Under the pieces are notes generated by a model. It made no database searches, was not told the origin of the DNA, and was given only the letters and a program-made list of their open reading frames with translations. Positions 1-11,894 of a stretch of 64,000 bases of DNA are shown here, one piece after another; position 1 is the stretch's first letter, and each line of letters begins with the position of its first letter. The position numbers were made by a program, and so were the translations under genes. The DNA is taken from NCBI GenBank assembly GCA_947561715.1, contig OX387197.1, positions 23,462,266 to 23,526,265 on the forward strand, given 5' to 3'. The stretch comes from Ascidia mentula. Lineage: Eukaryota; Chordata; Ascidiacea; Phlebobranchia; Ascidiidae.

Positions 1-556
1 TCCGCGAATCTATGTCGATGTGATTTAAACAAGAAGTCCACGCACTCCACCAACCTTTTCGATGGATGCTTCATCACACGGACGTCAAATCTACGCATGA
101 ACGTTGCTTACGTCATCATAAGGCGCCGGACTAGTAACAGCTCGACTGCAGCGTCACAAACACTAAAAGATTTAGTTTACTTTGGACGTTTGTGACGTGG
201 GGTTTACTATTTTTGCTATTCGTAAACCATCCTGGCGGTACCGTATTTGTGTAAATTTATCGTATTTTCTGCTAAATATGTTACTGCGTCTCCGTTAGCC
301 ATAGAGACAACGGGCGATGCGAAGAAAACAAGGTTCCGGTAAATTTGAAATAGACTGCGTTATTTACCTTGCAGGAAATACGCATTTGTTCTAAAACTAC
401 GCGAACTGCGCATTTCATTTCAATAAACAGAAGGTAACTTGTTGAAACAATTTTGATTTTCGGTATTGCATAGCGAACAGTATTGTCTAAATCACACATA
501 AATTACGAAAGTAACGTTGAGGCAAAATCATTTGCGACGGCACTAACAAAAAAAAA
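1..556. other. no gene recognised downstream of the glycosidase gene
   Basis: This stretch lies 3' of the minus-strand glycosidase. It holds only short ORFs without recognisable domains. I did not find a convincing AATAAA on the minus strand here, so the 3' end of the glycosidase transcript is not placed. Confidence 0.5.
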
Positions 557-3500
557 TCACAGTACATGCAGCTTCCACCAAGAAATCTCATCCAATTCGA
601 TTCTATAATTCCTGAGCAAAGTTCCACCTAATATCAGTTTTTCCTCTCCCCTGAGCATATCCTGCCACGCCATCCTCTGTAATCCGTCCCTGTACATTGG
701 ACCAGGTAGGTAGACGTCCCTAAAACGCGTGGCGTTTTCCACAATTGGAGCCACCAAGAAACTGTCGCCCACCATAAACTCATCATCGACGGTAAATGCC
801 TTTTCGTCGCCATTCGTGGCCCACCAAATTGGTCGGATAGGGCCCAGGGCACTGGAGCCGTCAGCGTAGGCGCTACAGGCGCTCTGGAGCGCTTCGAAAA
901 CAACTGTTTCGTGTAGTGTGACGTATGTTTGAGATATTCGCACCGTTTCGTCATCGTATTGCCAGGGTGCAAAAGAAAACTGCATGGAAGGGAGAAAAGC
1001 AGTGATCTCGAGCCAGCGAATAAAAAGCTCACGTTCCGGTATTTCGGTGTCAACGAAGTTTTCACCGTAACCATTACCTGCATGAAACAAGAGTGAATTC
1101 TCCTTTGGATTTTAGGACTTTCAGTTTAGAAATAGCACACCATGCGATATATATTAATAAGATAAAGATGTTTGTAACAGGTTGTTGTTCTTGGACGTTT
1201 AAGGAAATTGATTCCATTGACACGATGGTAACGATGTCAAATTTGATTCTTTGTGACGTACCTCCAATCATATCGGGAAGAATGTAAGGATAGCCAAGCA
1301 AGCTGAAGGTAAGGGCCGTGGGAATCAAGGTTTTAAGGCCTTTAGCTCGTGACCAGGTCGAGTCCTTGTCCATCATACGCACAAAGACAGGGAGATGTTG
1401 GGAGTTCCACGCAGCTCTCACTTCTATCTGGGTTCCAAACCTTGGTAGAATTGGGAGTTCCACGCAGCTCACACAAGCAAATGATTTTATTTGAATAAGA
1501 CGCATTTTAAATCATTTCATTATTGCTGTGTTTATTGTAACTAAGGAATTGAAGATGCCGGGGCCCTGATCACATTCACAACTAGACATTGTAAAAACAA
1601 CAAGTTATTAGGGTGGATATTAATGTTAACACAAAGTTTTTCTTGAAAAGTATTTTCTATTGCAAAACTTGCGCACGGTTCCTTCGTGCAAGCGCGCACT
1701 AATTGTATTGTCACAAACGACACATAATCAAGGAGCACGCATACCTTGCAGCGCATTCTGCGTAGTACTGGGTATACCGACCGAGGTTCGCCAGGTTCTC
1801 GTGGAGTTGATAATCTGGTACGCCGGTGACGTAATTGATCTCGCCAGCATCAAACTTGAATGAGTCGACACCGAAATCCGATCTAACGTTGCTTAAAATC
1901 TCCTCGTACCTAACATAAACAGGTTATACATTAAGAATAAAACCATGATCACACCATCAGCACTACACTTATCAGTTTGCTCGTAATTATGCCTGCGGGA
2001 CAATTGTATTTAGTGAGATGTTAAAAGGGGCCGCTACAATTTGTTGTTCAAATTTGTTGTTGTTTAACTCTTTTTACCAATCTGAGAAACTTGAGACACA
2101 AAAAGGTGAAAGTGGATGTGGTATGTGAGAATCTTTTTAACCAATTAAATTCTAGAGAGTATATTTTGCGATGCCTAAAGTGATACAGCACACGTGGAAT
2201 CATATTAAACAAGGAGTGATATACCAACCAATCGCATGCTTCCGGTTTGGTGAAATCGATGGGTGAAGCCACACCGTTCCACCACACAACAGAACCACTG
2301 TTCCCAGTGTTGCCGTTCACTATAAAGTTTCCGAAAGTATTGCCTGAATCGTAGTTGACCGAATCGCGGTGGATGAACGGCGTCACCCAAGTTGTGACTC
2401 GAAATCCGAAGTCGTGTAGCGTTCGGATCATCTCGGAGGCATTCGGGAATTTGTCGGGATCAAAGGTATAGTCGCCGTACGTAGTTTCGTAACTGCACAA
2501 AAAGCATAAACACCCTGGCGTCCTCACGCTTGGAGATAATCATAAACAGTACAATGTTTTGTATGAATATTATCAACCATTGTCTGTGGTCGTGCTACAG
2601 TGTAAGAAATTGCATGCCTAGCCTTCAAGTTACCCGTCGTCAATTTCCAATTGGCTGTTGGTAAAATTGTGATCGAGAATTCTCTGCGCATAATCGAGTA
2701 CGACCGACTGGTTGATGTCTTTCTTGTATTGGGCCCAAGTCGACCAGATGGGCGATTTCATCATTCGGAGATCGGGCAGCGTTGGTGGCCTTGCAAAGTA
2801 TTTCTGCAAAACTAACCATGTTTCCAAACTGCAATTTAGTTTGCTGCCAAACATGTTTACCATTAATTTTTATGTACTTCTTGTTTTTATGTACTTTTTG
2901 TTACTTATGTAAAAAAAAATTCGTATGGTTATGTCGTCTGTTTATAAAATAATTTCTGTCTTGAGCAAATAAAGATTCAGGCGTCTTTCCTGTCAATTTT
3001 TATTCGAGTTTCGACAATCTTCTTTTTACATAGGCTTGTTTGGTTTAAGTCCACGCATAAGTTGACGACAAACATCCCGAAATATATTTCGTTTTTGTGA
3101 TACGGTCACCTCACCTTGATCATATATTCGTGCACCACTTGAGCCGAGTCGCCAAAACAAGTTGTGTATTTTAAAATATTTCCCGGTGGGCTCGTGGGCG
3201 CCTTGTAGGGAGCTGTGTATGAGCCTACAACAGGATAGAATGACGAAATATTGTTAGGTTTTAGAAAACGGGCCACATTCAACCCTAAAAATTAACTTTT
3301 ATCAGGTACTTGAAAAAAATGTTTTTTTTAAAGAACACATTCTTTCATAAAACCTTATCTTTGCAAAACATGGATTATACAGTTTAGAATATGCAGTTTT
3401 GCATTAAAATATCAATAATTTTCAAGCATCATTATTAAAATTTAGTCTATCCTGAAGCATAAAATCAAAATTCGTTAAACGGTTCGTTTGATAGTGACCT

Positions 3501-4855
3501 TTGAAACAAATGTTGCCGTGTTCGATGCTAACATGTAGTGGTACGTCCGCCGGCACAAACAGGGCCACCCCGTGAGATGAGAGCCAGTAGCGTTCCAACA
3601 CAGAGCCAAATTCCTGGTCGTTAGCGTACATGTCTCCAGAGAGGTAAAACGACATGTGCTTGCTCCAGCTGCGAATTAAGTTCAACAACATTGCTTGAGC
3701 TTGGTCGCTGGGGTTTATAGGCAGTACTACATTTTCTACAACCATTTAACAATAATATGCTCAAAATTTAGTTGTGTAGAGTCGTGTCTGGATTAAGCAG
3801 TAAGCAAAATAGGCACATGCTTGAAACATCATGGAAATAGGACGACTACAGGTTCATCACTCATAGGTTGTTAGGGTAACCATTAAATTCAAGAGAACGA
3901 AGCATGATCTAAGTGAGAACATGGTAGTTAAAGTCGTCGGAATGATTTAAATTTAGGAGTTATTGTTTATACTTTGAATTAGTTACATGGAGCACAAAAA
4001 TCTAAGTGATTAGAACCATAACAGGGCTTAATACATCCCTTGCTAGAGTAATGTCTGTCAATACAAACTGGGCAAATCACACAAAAACATTGTATTGAAT
4101 ACATATGGCCTTTGTTTGCTTTGCTTCGCTAAATAAAGTGAGACGCAACAAACTTGTTTATTGGCCAATCCTGAAAGTACATCTCTGCTCCACCAAACCA
4201 TTGTCCTGTCATGGGAAAACAGTCTGTTGGCTCAATGCTGCCATTTTGCACACTCCAAATCGTGTTAAAACATGTCACAGCATCATCTGGTTCCTTAATG
4301 GTGAAACAAAACTTATATTTTTTTGACCAAACAGTATTCTTACTGTTTTCTTTTGTTTACTATGCTATTGAAAATGTTTCTTACAAATATCATGTAAGGC
4401 TGTAACAGACAATCTGATAAAATTTTTATGTATTCTAAAAAGCCAAGGCCGTTTGTCTTACCGGGGTTTGGTTTCCAACTTGTACCACCATTGAGTTCTC
4501 TGTCCCAAGCACAAAATTCTGACAAATTTCAACTTCACTAACACACATTCCAGCATCAACAACATCAAGTGGATCACGCCCATCTGTGCTTCTAGCCAAT
4601 TGAACATCCAGGAGAATTTGGCTCTGCCTTGTATAGAAAATCTGCAAAGTTAGACACATTTTAATGGCTTGGTTGTTTGTACCACAACACACAAACAGTT
4701 TGGTGGCTTACCCTAAAAAATTCCCCATGCATTTCTACAACTACATTATGTTTTAGATCATTTTCAGTGTAATGAACACTAATTTTTTGGCCAACAAGCA
4801 AAATGCTTATAAAGCACATTAACAAACCCCCTAGTATACCAGTTAGTGTACCCAT
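557..4855 (-). CDS. MYORG: MYORG-like glycoside hydrolase family 31 protein
   Basis: Ten coding exons, complement of 4712-4855, 4462-4641, 4154-4311, 3499-3707, 3115-3224, 2634-2803, 2229-2492, 1745-1909, 1262-1440 and 557-1077, join in phase to 699 residues (human MYORG is about 714). It is a type II membrane protein: a signal anchor lies at about residues 5-25, followed by the lumenal GH31 part. Visible landmarks are WFGGAE, LERYWLSS, IWSTWA, the LEIDDGY strand, FKFDAGE with the likely nucleophile Asp432, and RMMDKDS with the likely acid/base Asp491 or Asp493. MYORG is an ER/Golgi alpha-galactosidase in mammals; the same activity here is inference. The start of exon 4 (3707 or a little upstream) is the weakest junction. 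An acceptor seven bases before the ATG suggests a 5' UTR intron or trans-splicing. Confidence 0.88.
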
Positions 4856-5259
4856 TTGCAGCCTGGAATATTAATATAAGCAGCCTGATATAGTGATAAC
4901 TTGCACGACCACTATTTGGTTTAAACCTTATTTCAATGCAGCAAACTATATTCTTTAACTCCCAAAAGCAAACTCTTGTTTGTAAACACGAACGGCGTGA
5001 CGCATGATAATCACAACCGTAACGATGAAGTGAATTTGCTATAACGAATAAGAATCAACCTGAAAAAACATGACTTGTAGAATTAAACGTTTATAGTTGA
5101 CTAATTTCTAAACTTGGGACCCTGCCTGTCCATCGATGATACATTTAACTTTTTGAACAATTGTGCTAATAACTTCCTTTGGTAATACTACAATACATAG
5201 CGCCAACATTTGTCAAGAGCTAGGCCCACCTGTGTACAGTATGTTTGCTGTGAACATCT

Positions 5260-5517
5260 TTACACACGCCTATGCCTAGATCGCGAATATATTGTACATT
5301 TATTCATTCCATCACCTACTCTTTTGTGTGTAGCATCCATTGAAGCTGCAATTGATGATATTGTGGGTGGATTTGTAACAGCAGTGGTTGAAACTAGACA
5401 TGGAGCTCGGTTGTCATATTCGACCAAGTAACTAGCGCCAAGTCCAATCATCACTATGCCGGCACAAAGAACCAAACCACAAAATGCCCACAAAATCCAT
5501 TTCTTGGATGAATTCAT
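5260..5517 (-). CDS. short membrane-anchored ORF, possible first exon
   Basis: An 85-residue ORF starts with Met, has a basic N-terminus (SSKK), one strong transmembrane segment at about residues 8-32, and then a Thr/Ser/Pro-rich non-cytosolic stretch. This layout suits a type II membrane protein start. A donor-like GTAGGT follows the codons for THKR near 5330, and GTAAAG occurs at the stop, so it may be a first exon. It lies about 400 bases upstream of the MYORG start and could be an alternative N-terminus of that gene, although that would put two hydrophobic anchors in one protein. I do not recognise a family, and it may not be a gene. Confidence 0.3.
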   Translation of the reverse strand: MNSSKKWILWAFCGLVLCAGIVMIGLGASYLVEYDNRAPCLVSTTAVTNPPTISSIAASMDATHKRVGDGMNKCTIYSRSRHRRV

Positions 5518-5639
5518 CTCTTACAGCACGCACCGCTTAGCTGTCTTTAACTGCGAGCGAATTTTAAATGCAACTATCATTCTGACATCATCGGCATTGG
5601 ATTTATACCAAAGTATTCCGTTAGTTAATAATTTACGTG

Positions 5640-6175
5640 GGCCTTAAATTTAGTATTGGTGCACAAACAGGATTATGTTGCTGTAAACCGTAATAAACCA
5701 GGTATCAAAGTTCCTCCCGGGAACAAACTTCTGTCGAAGATTGTAAGATTTTCTGATTGCTTTACCATGAGGTACATAAACGGGCCTGCACACTCAGATT
5801 ACTATTTTCTATCATGATGGTCAGGCCAGTGGCGGATCTTGACAAGAATATGGGAAAAACATGAAACTACCCAATTTTACCAAACTTAAATTTATTAGTG
5901 TCGGAAGCCAATAGGTTGTTGCACACAATATGTTTTTAGTGATATATTAATTACATTTTGGTGATATTAACAAACAATAAATATCGACTGCTTCCAACAA
6001 TAAAAAAGACCCCAAACTAAGCAAGCTAGAATGCTTTATGATGACGCAGTAGAACCCAATTGCCAAGTACATTATACGCAAGATAAGGTTTTTGTTTGTC
6101 ACGTTGACTTATGTTTTAGGCTATCGTAATATTTTATTTCTAGGCTTTGCCAGAGGCGAATTTATATATCTACAA
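5640..6175. other. no gene recognised
   Basis: AT-rich sequence with no ORF that has a recognisable domain and no splice-site pattern that I can tie to a neighbour. Confidence 0.5.
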
Positions 6176-6579
6176 TAGTGATGTCTTGCGCCGGATCCGG
6201 GTACCCGGACCCGGCCGGATTATACACTTAATTTTACCGGATAGTTGGGAAAGCATTTTTGTCCTAATAACGGACAAACATTTCGCAAATTACTCGTTTT
6301 GGGACTCAGTCTGTGATACTCGCCGACTTACGATTTTTCTGTTCTTTGTTATCAAGGTTTTTCGTGACGTGTTATACCATATTAATAAATGCCCACGTTT
6401 ATTTGTTCCAGTCATGATACGCTAACCTTAACATTAACATAGCATTCTGTTTGGCCATCAAACATTTTTGCCATACCAATAAAATACACGAATCGGTGTT
6501 AACAAACTGCCGGATCCAAATTATCCGTCCGGATTTGATTGATAACTATCCGGATAATTTGGAACTGGGAACATCACTA
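6176..6579. mobile_element. 404-bp hAT-like non-autonomous element
   Basis: The ends are inverted: TAGTGATGT at 6176-6184 and ACATCACTA at 6571-6579. Eight-base flanks atctacaa (6168-6175) and atttacaa (6580-6587) match at 7 of 8 positions, as expected for an old 8-bp target-site duplication. Subterminal DNA near each end is made of CCGGAT and ATCCGG motifs in both orientations. The TIR sequence and 8-bp duplication fit hAT-type MITEs. It has no transposase. Confidence 0.65.
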
Positions 6580-9500
6580 ATTTACAATAATAATTAGTTT
6601 TTTAGCCAAGTTGGTAGCATCCAAACAGTATTAGGCTGAAACGTCTACCACGTAGGCTATGCCATATTACAAGCAGAAACAAAACAAGCCAAAATTTTTT
6701 TCGGCCTCTTTTAGGACAAACAGGCCTAATTTATTGGAAATGCGATTGGATCAGGAAACTACGTACACAAATCGAAGATAAGCAGTCTACGTTTCTAATA
6801 AAAACATTTGTATTTTCCAAGATACTGCTCTTAAAAACAAGCAGGCATCTCAGAAATAAGCACTGCATGACAACCCTGCCTATGGCTGCTTTACAAGCAC
6901 CAACAAAACCGTGTGGCACTTCGTGTAGCAAACTTCGTTTCGAAATATTTTTTAATTTTGGGCTCATGTTCCAGATTAAAAAAATGTTACACTTTAGTAA
7001 TACACTCCTCGCCCCAATTTGTCAATCTGGTCCATAAAGGCAATTACTACTTTAGTTCGTCGAAGCAAATAATGCGCAGTCCACAACAACAAAATTGCGC
7101 GGATTACAGCTTCGCTTATGCCCGGGTATCGTTTTTGCAAACAATCAGCATTGTTTGCGGATAATCCCCTACTTGCTGGTGCACTACTTAAATATGCGCA
7201 CTTTTACACATTACTGTAATAAAGCTGGCGACCACTTTAATCGGTTTAACCAGGGTATATATATATAGAGAGAGAAAGTGTGTACATGTAAAAGTCATGT
7301 ACCCACATGAGGCGTATGAATTATTGGATTCAATGGAACAAGCCGATCTCTTATATAGCTAGGGTACTGAAGGAAAAGTTGGCAGAAAGAATGTTTGGAG
7401 GGCGTGAGTTATTTACTATCGGATGTAATCATTGTGCGGTAAGAAAATGTGGCAATACTCTATTGACATTTTCGTTGACAGTTCACTCGTTCTAGCTGAC
7501 TGCGACCACATAAAGTGTGATGGCAGAAGAGTTTTAAGATATCTACTTAAACTGAAAAGTTGACGAAAGGTTGCAAAACATCGTTATGAGGGCATGGGCT
7601 TTAGTTGGTACAGTAAGTAAGAAAGGGCTTTAGCATGGCGAAATGCAGTCCTGTTGTAAAATTCATGTACGTTACCGCGTGTATTTGGGCTTAGATGTTT
7701 TTTGTTTCTACTTATTATTGAATATCAATCAGCAATAACTCGATTCCAGTAAAAATGCCAAATGCTATTGTTGTGCGCCATCTTGTGTGGACGAAAAAGG
7801 ACAAAGCGAAAAAGGGAGTGTGTATGTGCTGCGTTTAAAGCTCTGGTCGAGTGCCTAAACAATATACATCAGAAAAACAAGAACGTGGAACACCCAGGAA
7901 AACAGATGTGGGTAAGTGTTGTAATTTTGGTTAAACATGTTTCTTTGGCTCATTTTGCCGAAACTGTGTAATGGCAGTCAAAAATAAACAACAGAACCAC
8001 CATTTTTGTTTCACGTTTGCGCGAAGAAGGAAAGTTTAAAGTAATGATGCGCATCTCGGAACATTTGCATTAGGTTTACAGGCGGCCTAACGCCCACAGG
8101 ACACCCGCTGGTTTGGTTTGGATCGAATTTTCCGCCAAAGTGAATTCCAGATTCGAACTGCGAGGTCGTGAGAAAAGCCGTTGCCCGTCTGCTGGAACTG
8201 CAGGTTGGCCTTGAAGGCAAATTGCCGATATCTGACTGTTATAATCTAATAAGAACTAGAGTTAGGAACGTATCCACAACGCAGATTTAATCCGTAGAAG
8301 TGTTGCTTGTTGTCCTTTCGCCGGACGGAAGACCACAGACTTCGTCAACAAATTGCGTTCCCCGCGAAAAGGTGGTATAAATTTGTACCGAAGTTTCCAA
8401 CAAACGGTAAGTTTACTTCACTGTATTTTGTAACTGTGGAATACGCGTGTTTGTTTCCTTCCCCTAACTTTAATACTTTTCACTATAGAACGGAGTACAG
8501 GATTTTGTTTCAATGTAAAAACCATGTAAAAAAAATAAATACATGCGCAACTTGATTTTATCTCTGAAGTTGTCAACATCATTTTAACAACTTTTTATCG
8601 TTTTGAAATTGTTCATAGTAAAGAGCGCCGACCCTCCATTTTGTTGATCTTTAATGGAAGAGAGGACCCCGAGCAAGCGGCGCCATTTTCCACACAGCCC
8701 ACGCAAATAACTCTATTGCGGTGAGTAAAAGCAGTGTTTCCTAACCAGGTGAAAAGTTTTCTACAGTATAAATCTTTGTGGAGGTCAATGAAAAAAGCAG
8801 CGCGAATAAAACATTTAATTGTTGATTTCTATTTTGTTCCCAAATAAGAACGGGCGTCGTCGGCGGGGTTGAAAGTCATAAAAAAACTTACCGGAACGAT
8901 TAAATTTGCAGGAATAAATAATCCATTGTGTTTTCGTACACTAAGTAAGAAAATCCTTAAACAAATGAATAAATTAACGAAATTTAAGTATCGTATAAGT
9001 ATGTGGGACACACTTGGCCGTTGAATTTTTACCGGAACGCTGTAGCAACAAGAAATTTTAACGTTCCGGCTTCGTCGTCATGCCGTTCTTATTCATAAGA
9101 TTTGTCCCCATAGTTAGCGCAACAATTTTGTATGCACTGTTCGACACCACCTCCAACAAAGATCGCGGCAAAATTTCTCAAAATGAAACTCAGTGACACA
9201 ATATTTGCGGTGAATGAAATTTCATTACAGTCGCCAACTTAAACGTAACATAAAAATTTTGTTATCAAGCGGTGACCATTTTCGCACTGACTTACATGTT
9301 AATATGGAATTTAATAGGATTAAAAACAATAATATTTTATCATGTGAAATTGTAGAAACCTTAGAAAAATAATCTTTCCATTGTGCGTGGTAAGCTTCAT
9401 AAAATAAAGCTAATATGTAAGAAAGCAAAAACAATTTAAAGCATTTCCCAATGTGAATATCCACCACCCTCCTATATCCCTCTCGTACAAATCTTGTCAT

Positions 9501-11894
9501 CCCATCTGAAAGGTGAAAAGTTACATTTTTATGTCATGTCACAAGTTTTTGTTATGAACATTTTTAGGTCGACAAAGATTATTCTGTCATATTTGGTCCA
9601 CAGTTGGCGTGTGCGAGCCGGATATTTGGGGAAAATCGGTGGAGGGGACCGTCCTTGACAAGCGTGCCTTTAGCTTTACAGCCCAGCTCCAACCCGGCGA
9701 GGCAAAAAATCCTAACATATAAAAGCAAGTTATGAATGTGCGAAAAAATTATGCGGAAACAGCAAATTCTGGATAACTCGGTGGACTTCGATCTCTCTTT
9801 GGTTTCTTAGCATCGTGAAAAATTGCATGAAACTAAGCAACCAAAAGTAAATCGAATGTTCAAAATTCGCCAGCCAGATTTTGGTTAGAAGTTTCCCGTA
9901 TGTTACCCATACTTTTTCGGCTTCAGAATTTTCAATTTTTGAAAAGTCCCACACAATTGTGTGTCTTCTTGAGAAGAGAGTTAGTGACATTTCTCCATTA
10001 CGGTGTATAAAAGGTCGGTAAAATTAAAGCGATTTTTGTTTTAAAAATGGCTGTACGCATCTGCAGTCTATTAATTGCATCTGTCCAAACGCCAAAAAGT
10101 ACGGGTATTATTTTTGCGTTTGTCAATATCGGAAGATGCGAAAAAATGGTTTAATTCGTTCGGAATGTTACGTTTTTGCGGTCAGTATTGTTTTACTGTC
10201 GATACGCAGTGACTGACTTTCTGTAAACAGGTTTTTATTTAAGGGTAAACAGGAACAGAATCCCTTTTGCATGAACTCAAAAATTAATCAATAATTAATG
10301 TAGGCGCATAGCAAATGGAATTGTGCGGAAAGGTAAATTTTATTCAGCTAAAAATACAACTGATTTGCAACAGGACATAACCCGTGGTTCGATTGTTGCA
10401 ACTGCAGGCTTGCAGTGAGACGGATCACATTTGCGGTAAATATCAAGGGCCACGAATTTAATTTACAATTAATTGGCGCTAAATCTCTGGGTAGATTTCG
10501 TTGTAGCCTAAATTTAGCGAGTAATGGAAAATGACTTTTGTTTTTCAAGACGATGCTTATTTTTAAGCTGAAGAGGAAATCCTTCGAAAAAATTTGATTG
10601 TGATAATCATAAAATGCAGCGTATTTTTGAGGTTGTATAGGATATTTTTCTCTAAATTGCAACAAAAGTTTTTCTTCCAGGATCAAAATACTGCGGTTCT
10701 GCTGTTTATGAATGTATTTTTTGTTACAATTACAATTACAGATACCTATATATAATAAATTCTTTCTCCGATTGGCACTCTTTTGCAAAAGACTGACTTT
10801 TGTATTGTAATCAGTATACACAAGCTTTCGCGATTTTCCCTCGCTTCGTCAGGTGTAAATGAACACTATATATAATACAACACAAACATTCTGCTGTAGT
10901 TTGCCAATCTGACCAATTGAGAGGTGCCATCGACTCATTGCTACCAAACCTATGTTATTTTGACCAAAAATTTTAAGGGTATCATTACTTGACGTAATAT
11001 ATATAAATTCAGTTATATGTGAACTGGTTATTTGGGTAAAACAGCTAAGATAGTTCATACGTTGAGGGACATTGTAGTAAGTTTTAATCTCAGCGACATT
11101 TTATTTTCAAACTCAACAGACTTCAGGCTCCGCCATTTTGCTTTCTTGTGCGTAAATTTTTAAAGTACAAACAGGTTTAGTCTGGGTTTTTCGTGTTGTT
11201 AGCAAGAACTAGAACATGTTGGGGGCGACTCATAGGCTAAGTTAATTAAATTACAGCTAGTAATGAGTGCACAATTTTGTTTTTTCAGGAGCATAATAAA
11301 CAACCTAGATCCTGCCTTGAAACCTTCCAAATTTTTTGTCTTGGTTTTGCCGAAAGACTGCATTATTCCTTTATGTAATCGACACTCTCGCAAGGGCCTT
11401 GAAAATGAGAAGCAACGTATTTTTGGACAGACAACAGAATTGAAATGGAAGGTGGCCAAGAACGTGATACACCATGAGTGAGAAACCTAAATTAAATTTA
11501 GCAACGTTATGTTACGTCATAATCAAAGTTTGGAACTTGGATGCGAGCGCACTGTCAGTTGTTTTTTAAGCAATTTTACTTGCAGCTGGAAAAAACTTTA
11601 TTAACGACGCTGGCCTAAAAAATTACAAAACCACAGCTGTCTCTTTTTACTAAAATAATTCATTTTTGTACTAAAAACTGTAATAAAAAAAAAGAATATT
11701 TTCCGAAAACGAAAAGAAGTTAACGCATATGGACATAATTCACTGGTACAAAAAAGGAACGAACAGTAAATTGGAATAAAAATACAAACGAATATTGACT
11801 GCCATGAACAAAAAACTTTTTACAAACATCAATGAAAATAGAAATGAAAATTTGTAACTATCCAAAAAACGACTTGTGCACAAATATGGCGTCC
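6580..11894. other. long intergenic region, no supported gene
   Basis: More than 5 kb between the MYORG-like gene and TM7SF3. ORFs of 60-157 codons are present, but all are low in complexity or lack domains and none joins into a spliced model. A short AT/AG simple repeat sits near 7256-7277. AATAAA-like sites for the end of TM7SF3 may lie in the last 300 bases. Confidence 0.45.

Noticed and set aside
5825..5860. CAGTGGCGGATC, a hAT-like end sequence
   Set aside because: No matching inverted end or target duplication was found nearby.
7256..7277. Short AT then AG simple repeat
   Set aside because: Too short to be more than ordinary microsatellite sequence.
8011..8220. Minus ORF with a FESGIHFGGKF-like stretch that loosely recalls MPEG1-type proteins
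   Set aside because: The similarity is short, with no second block or splice structure; not enough to call even a fragment.
10348..10821. 157-codon minus ORF
   Set aside because: Composition is that of AT-rich non-coding DNA (Asn, Lys, Ile, Leu-rich), with no domain or splice support.
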